The notes below the pieces were generated by a model. It was not told where the DNA came from. It ran no database searches and saw only the letters and a program-made list of their open reading frames with translations. Shown here piece after piece: positions 36,626 to 37,885 of a stretch of DNA of 37,885 nucleotides. The stretch spans positions 1 to 37,885 of IMG/VR virus record IMGVR_UViG_3300007344_000080, one strand, 5' to 3'. The stretch comes from a virus. Numbering within the stretch: position 1 is the first letter of the stretch; every line of letters begins with the position of its first letter. Made by a program: the position numbers and the translations under genes.

Positions 36626-37046
36626 TTTAAACAAGGTATTGTTTACAGGCTTGGGGGTGATGCTTGCGATATCAGTGTTTCGATATTTTGGCGCTAGCGC
36701 TGAGCTTGAGAAAGCGCGTGATAGTAACAAACAGCTACTCAGCACTATTCAAAGCTATAAGAATCAGGTTGAGATGCTAGCTAACAATTTAGTGAATGCT
36801 GAGAAGCAAAATAAGCGATTACTAAAAGAGCGCACTTTACTAGAACAAATTCGTGCAAAGCACCAAGCACAACTTACATCTATCGAAAATAAGCTTCAAA
36901 CAACTAACTCACAACTTGATGCATTAAGGCTATCGACTAATGAAACAACTAAGAACTGGGCTAATGACTGTGTGCCTAGCGCTGTTATCAGCGTGTTCAA
37001 GTACGCCAACGCTAGAGCCTGTAATCAAAACAGTCGTACAAACTGA
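36618..37046 (+). CDS. Rz-like inner-membrane spanin
   Basis: A 142-residue i-spanin candidate. A single N-terminal membrane helix (VLFTGLGVMLAISVFRYFGA, about residues 7-26) is followed by a long periplasmic coiled coil (about 28-105: LEKARDSNKQLLSTIQSYKN, LLKERTLLEQIRAKHQAQL). The C-terminus (ALRLSTNETTKNWANDCVPSAV) is of the Rz/LysB type. Its 3' third overlaps the o-spanin gene in another frame. It pairs with the lipoprotein to fuse inner and outer membranes at the last step of lysis. ATG overlaps the endolysin end by eight bases. Confidence 0.88.
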   Translation: MFSLNKVLFTGLGVMLAISVFRYFGASAELEKARDSNKQLLSTIQSYKNQVEMLANNLVNAEKQNKRLLKERTLLEQIRAKHQAQLTSIENKLQTTNSQLDALRLSTNETTKNWANDCVPSAVISVFKYANARACNQNSRTN

Positions 37047-37224
37047 GTATGAGTTTGTACAGATGCCTAATGAATTCATTAAACCCTGTGAGGTTAGTAT
37101 TCAAGCTGTTGGAGACAATACATCCCACAGTCAGTACACAGTGTATTTAGAGACCGTTATTGATACCTGCAATGAGCAGCTATTAAGAGCGCGAGAGTGG
37201 AACAATGCGAATAGAAACAAGTGA
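36940..37224 (+). CDS. Rz1-like outer-membrane spanin lipoprotein (LysC)
   Basis: A 94-residue lipoprotein starting inside the Rz-like gene in another frame. Signal KQLRTGLMTVCLALL and lipobox LLSAC with Cys19. The mature part has VQTEYEFVQMPNEFIKPCEV, the PxEFxxPC motif typical of LysC-type o-spanins, and a short helical end. It overlaps the Rz frame by 107 bases and extends 178 bases beyond it. Together with the upstream gene it makes the two-component spanin. Confidence 0.9.
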   Translation: MKQLRTGLMTVCLALLSACSSTPTLEPVIKTVVQTEYEFVQMPNEFIKPCEVSIQAVGDNTSHSQYTVYLETVIDTCNEQLLRAREWNNANRNK

Positions 37225-37498
37225 TATAGCTATGCAAAAGGCCGTCAGTGTAACGACCTACAGCGCAAGCTTAGGCACTGCAGCTGGAGGGATATTTAGC
37301 TTGAATGAGTGGGCTATATTACTGGGGATTATATTCGCAGCATTAACATTCTTAGTTAATGCGTGGTTTCAACATAAGCGTGACGAACGTGAAGCGCGTA
37401 AGCATGAAGATGATAGAGAGTTCCATCGAGCAAGAATGGAAGCACTACAGCAAAGCGACCATGCACAGCTGTTATGCCAGGACAACATAGATGGCTAA
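37205..37498 (+). CDS. Pinholin-type holin
   Basis: A 97-residue protein resembling the P21 S holin class: VTTYSASLGTAAGGIFS (about residues 16-32) is a weakly hydrophobic first segment rich in Gly/Ala/Ser, and ILLGIIFAALTFLVNAWFQHKR (about 38-59) is a strong second helix with a basic end. The C-terminal 38 residues are highly charged. Pinholins of this type make small lesions that depolarise the membrane and release SAR endolysins, fitting the endolysin here. It overlaps the o-spanin gene by 20 bases. Confidence 0.8.
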   Translation: MRIETSDIAMQKAVSVTTYSASLGTAAGGIFSLNEWAILLGIIFAALTFLVNAWFQHKRDEREARKHEDDREFHRARMEALQQSDHAQLLCQDNIDG

Positions 37499-37868
37499 CA
37501 AACCTGGTAGCTGGTGTAGTAAGTGTCGTAAGGTACATCATGACGAGCCTTGCCCACACCGTAAAGCATTTGGCCGTAAGCGTGATAGTCATCAGCAATC
37601 AGGTCGTGGTGGTCGTGTGTGGCAACGAACAAGAGAATATATATTTCATCGCGATAACTTCCTTTGCCAGATATGTAAGAGTAAAGGGGTACTAACATCA
37701 GTAGAGTTGCATGGCCCTTATCATGGGGTATGTGATCATATCATTCCCTTGTCTCAAGGCGGCGATGACAAAATAGAAAACCTTCAGACCATTTGCCAGT
37801 CTTGTGATAAAGAAAAAACGGCAAGTGAGTCAAGACACAGCACTCACCCGGGGGCATCAAAAGTCTAG
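37491..37868 (+). CDS. HNH endonuclease, terminase-associated
   Basis: A 125-residue HNH nuclease. The His-Cys-box: VCDHIIPLSQGGDDKIENLQTICQSCDKEK (about residues 81-110), preceded by a CQICKSKG zinc pair (about 59-66). The N-terminal 35 residues carry another Cys/His cluster (WCSKCRKVHHDEPCPHR). HNH proteins encoded next to terS in HK97-like phages are needed for cutting at cos with the terminase; here it is the last gene of the window and terS is the first, which supports joining the ends. It overlaps the holin by eight bases. Confidence 0.93.
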   Translation: MANKPGSWCSKCRKVHHDEPCPHRKAFGRKRDSHQQSGRGGRVWQRTREYIFHRDNFLCQICKSKGVLTSVELHGPYHGVCDHIIPLSQGGDDKIENLQTICQSCDKEKTASESRHSTHPGASKV

Positions 37869-37885
37869 GGGGGTGCTCTGTACAC
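37869..37885. other. Right end of genome, candidate cos-flanking sequence
   Basis: Seventeen non-coding bases after the HNH stop, beginning with a run of six G's at 37868-37873. Together with bases 1-65 they form the HNH-terS gap, where cos is usually found. Overhang type and exact cut cannot be read here. Confidence 0.35.

Noticed and set aside
1-37885. CRISPR arrays, insertion sequences, rRNA or complete tRNA genes
   Set aside because: No regularly spaced direct repeats with unique spacers, no transposase and no complete cloverleaf were seen. The closest repeat set is the origin iterons.

Overview
The window reads as one complete genome of a temperate, lambda/HK97-type siphophage (long non-contractile tail), written from terminase to the HNH endonuclease gene as in a cos-packaged virion. 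The base composition is AT-rich. The 3' end of a gammaproteobacterial tmRNA gene serves as a phage attachment core, and the gene families suggest a marine Alteromonadales host such as Pseudoalteromonas. The host is an inference; nothing in the window names it.

Layout. (1) 66-17523, plus strand: packaging, head and tail genes in classic order: terS, terL, portal, ClpP-like protease, HK97-fold capsid, connectors, tail tube, G/GT chaperones joined by a -1 frameshift, tape measure, baseplate/fibre genes and a J-like protein. A GDSL-type esterase fibre and a LamG-like protein sit inside the baseplate block. (2) 17533-21377: accessory genes: a small membrane protein, a LexA-boxed UmuD homologue followed by a HEPN-domain protein, and an HTH-ParA-like fusion with its own operator repeats. 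(3) 21390-21584: attP, carrying the last 27 bases of ssrA, flanked by paired TGGATC repeats. (4) 21736-24608: a lipoprotein, a KilA-N antirepressor preceded by a C4-type antisense RNA, integrase and excisionase. (5) 24611-28411, minus strand: the early left operon of small genes, driven by a promoter overlapped by three repressor operators. (6) 28431-31869: the immunity region. CI is followed on the same strand by a ParB-like/HEPN-like protein and a D12-class adenine methyltransferase, in the position of lambda rexAB. A divergent YdaS/Cro-like gene follows three more operators. (7) 31977-35963: replication genes (PriCT/Toprim primase, VapE-like helicase), an iteron cluster that is a probable origin, and a Q-like antiterminator. 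(8) 35983-37868: late promoter, terminators, SAR endolysin, spanins, holin and HNH nuclease.

How it works together. In the lysogen, CI would bind the ACAA-N6-TTGT operators on both sides of the immunity block and keep both early operons silent. Its own transcript can supply the ParB-like/methyltransferase pair. DNA damage should cleave CI (Ala-Gly site, Ser/Lys dyad present). The UmuD-HEPN transcript has its own LexA box and should be induced at the same time. The KilA-N antirepressor gives a second route to induction and appears gated by the C4-like RNA. Late genes would be switched on by Q acting at a promoter/terminator pair that directly follows its gene, reading through lysis genes, HNH and, on circularised DNA, the structural genes.

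The best-supported unusual features are the frameshift signal (slippery heptamer plus 13-bp stem), the C4/KilA-N module, the six-site operator system and the CI-linked ParB-like/methyltransferase pair. The last is the strongest candidate for an undescribed defence or exclusion system.
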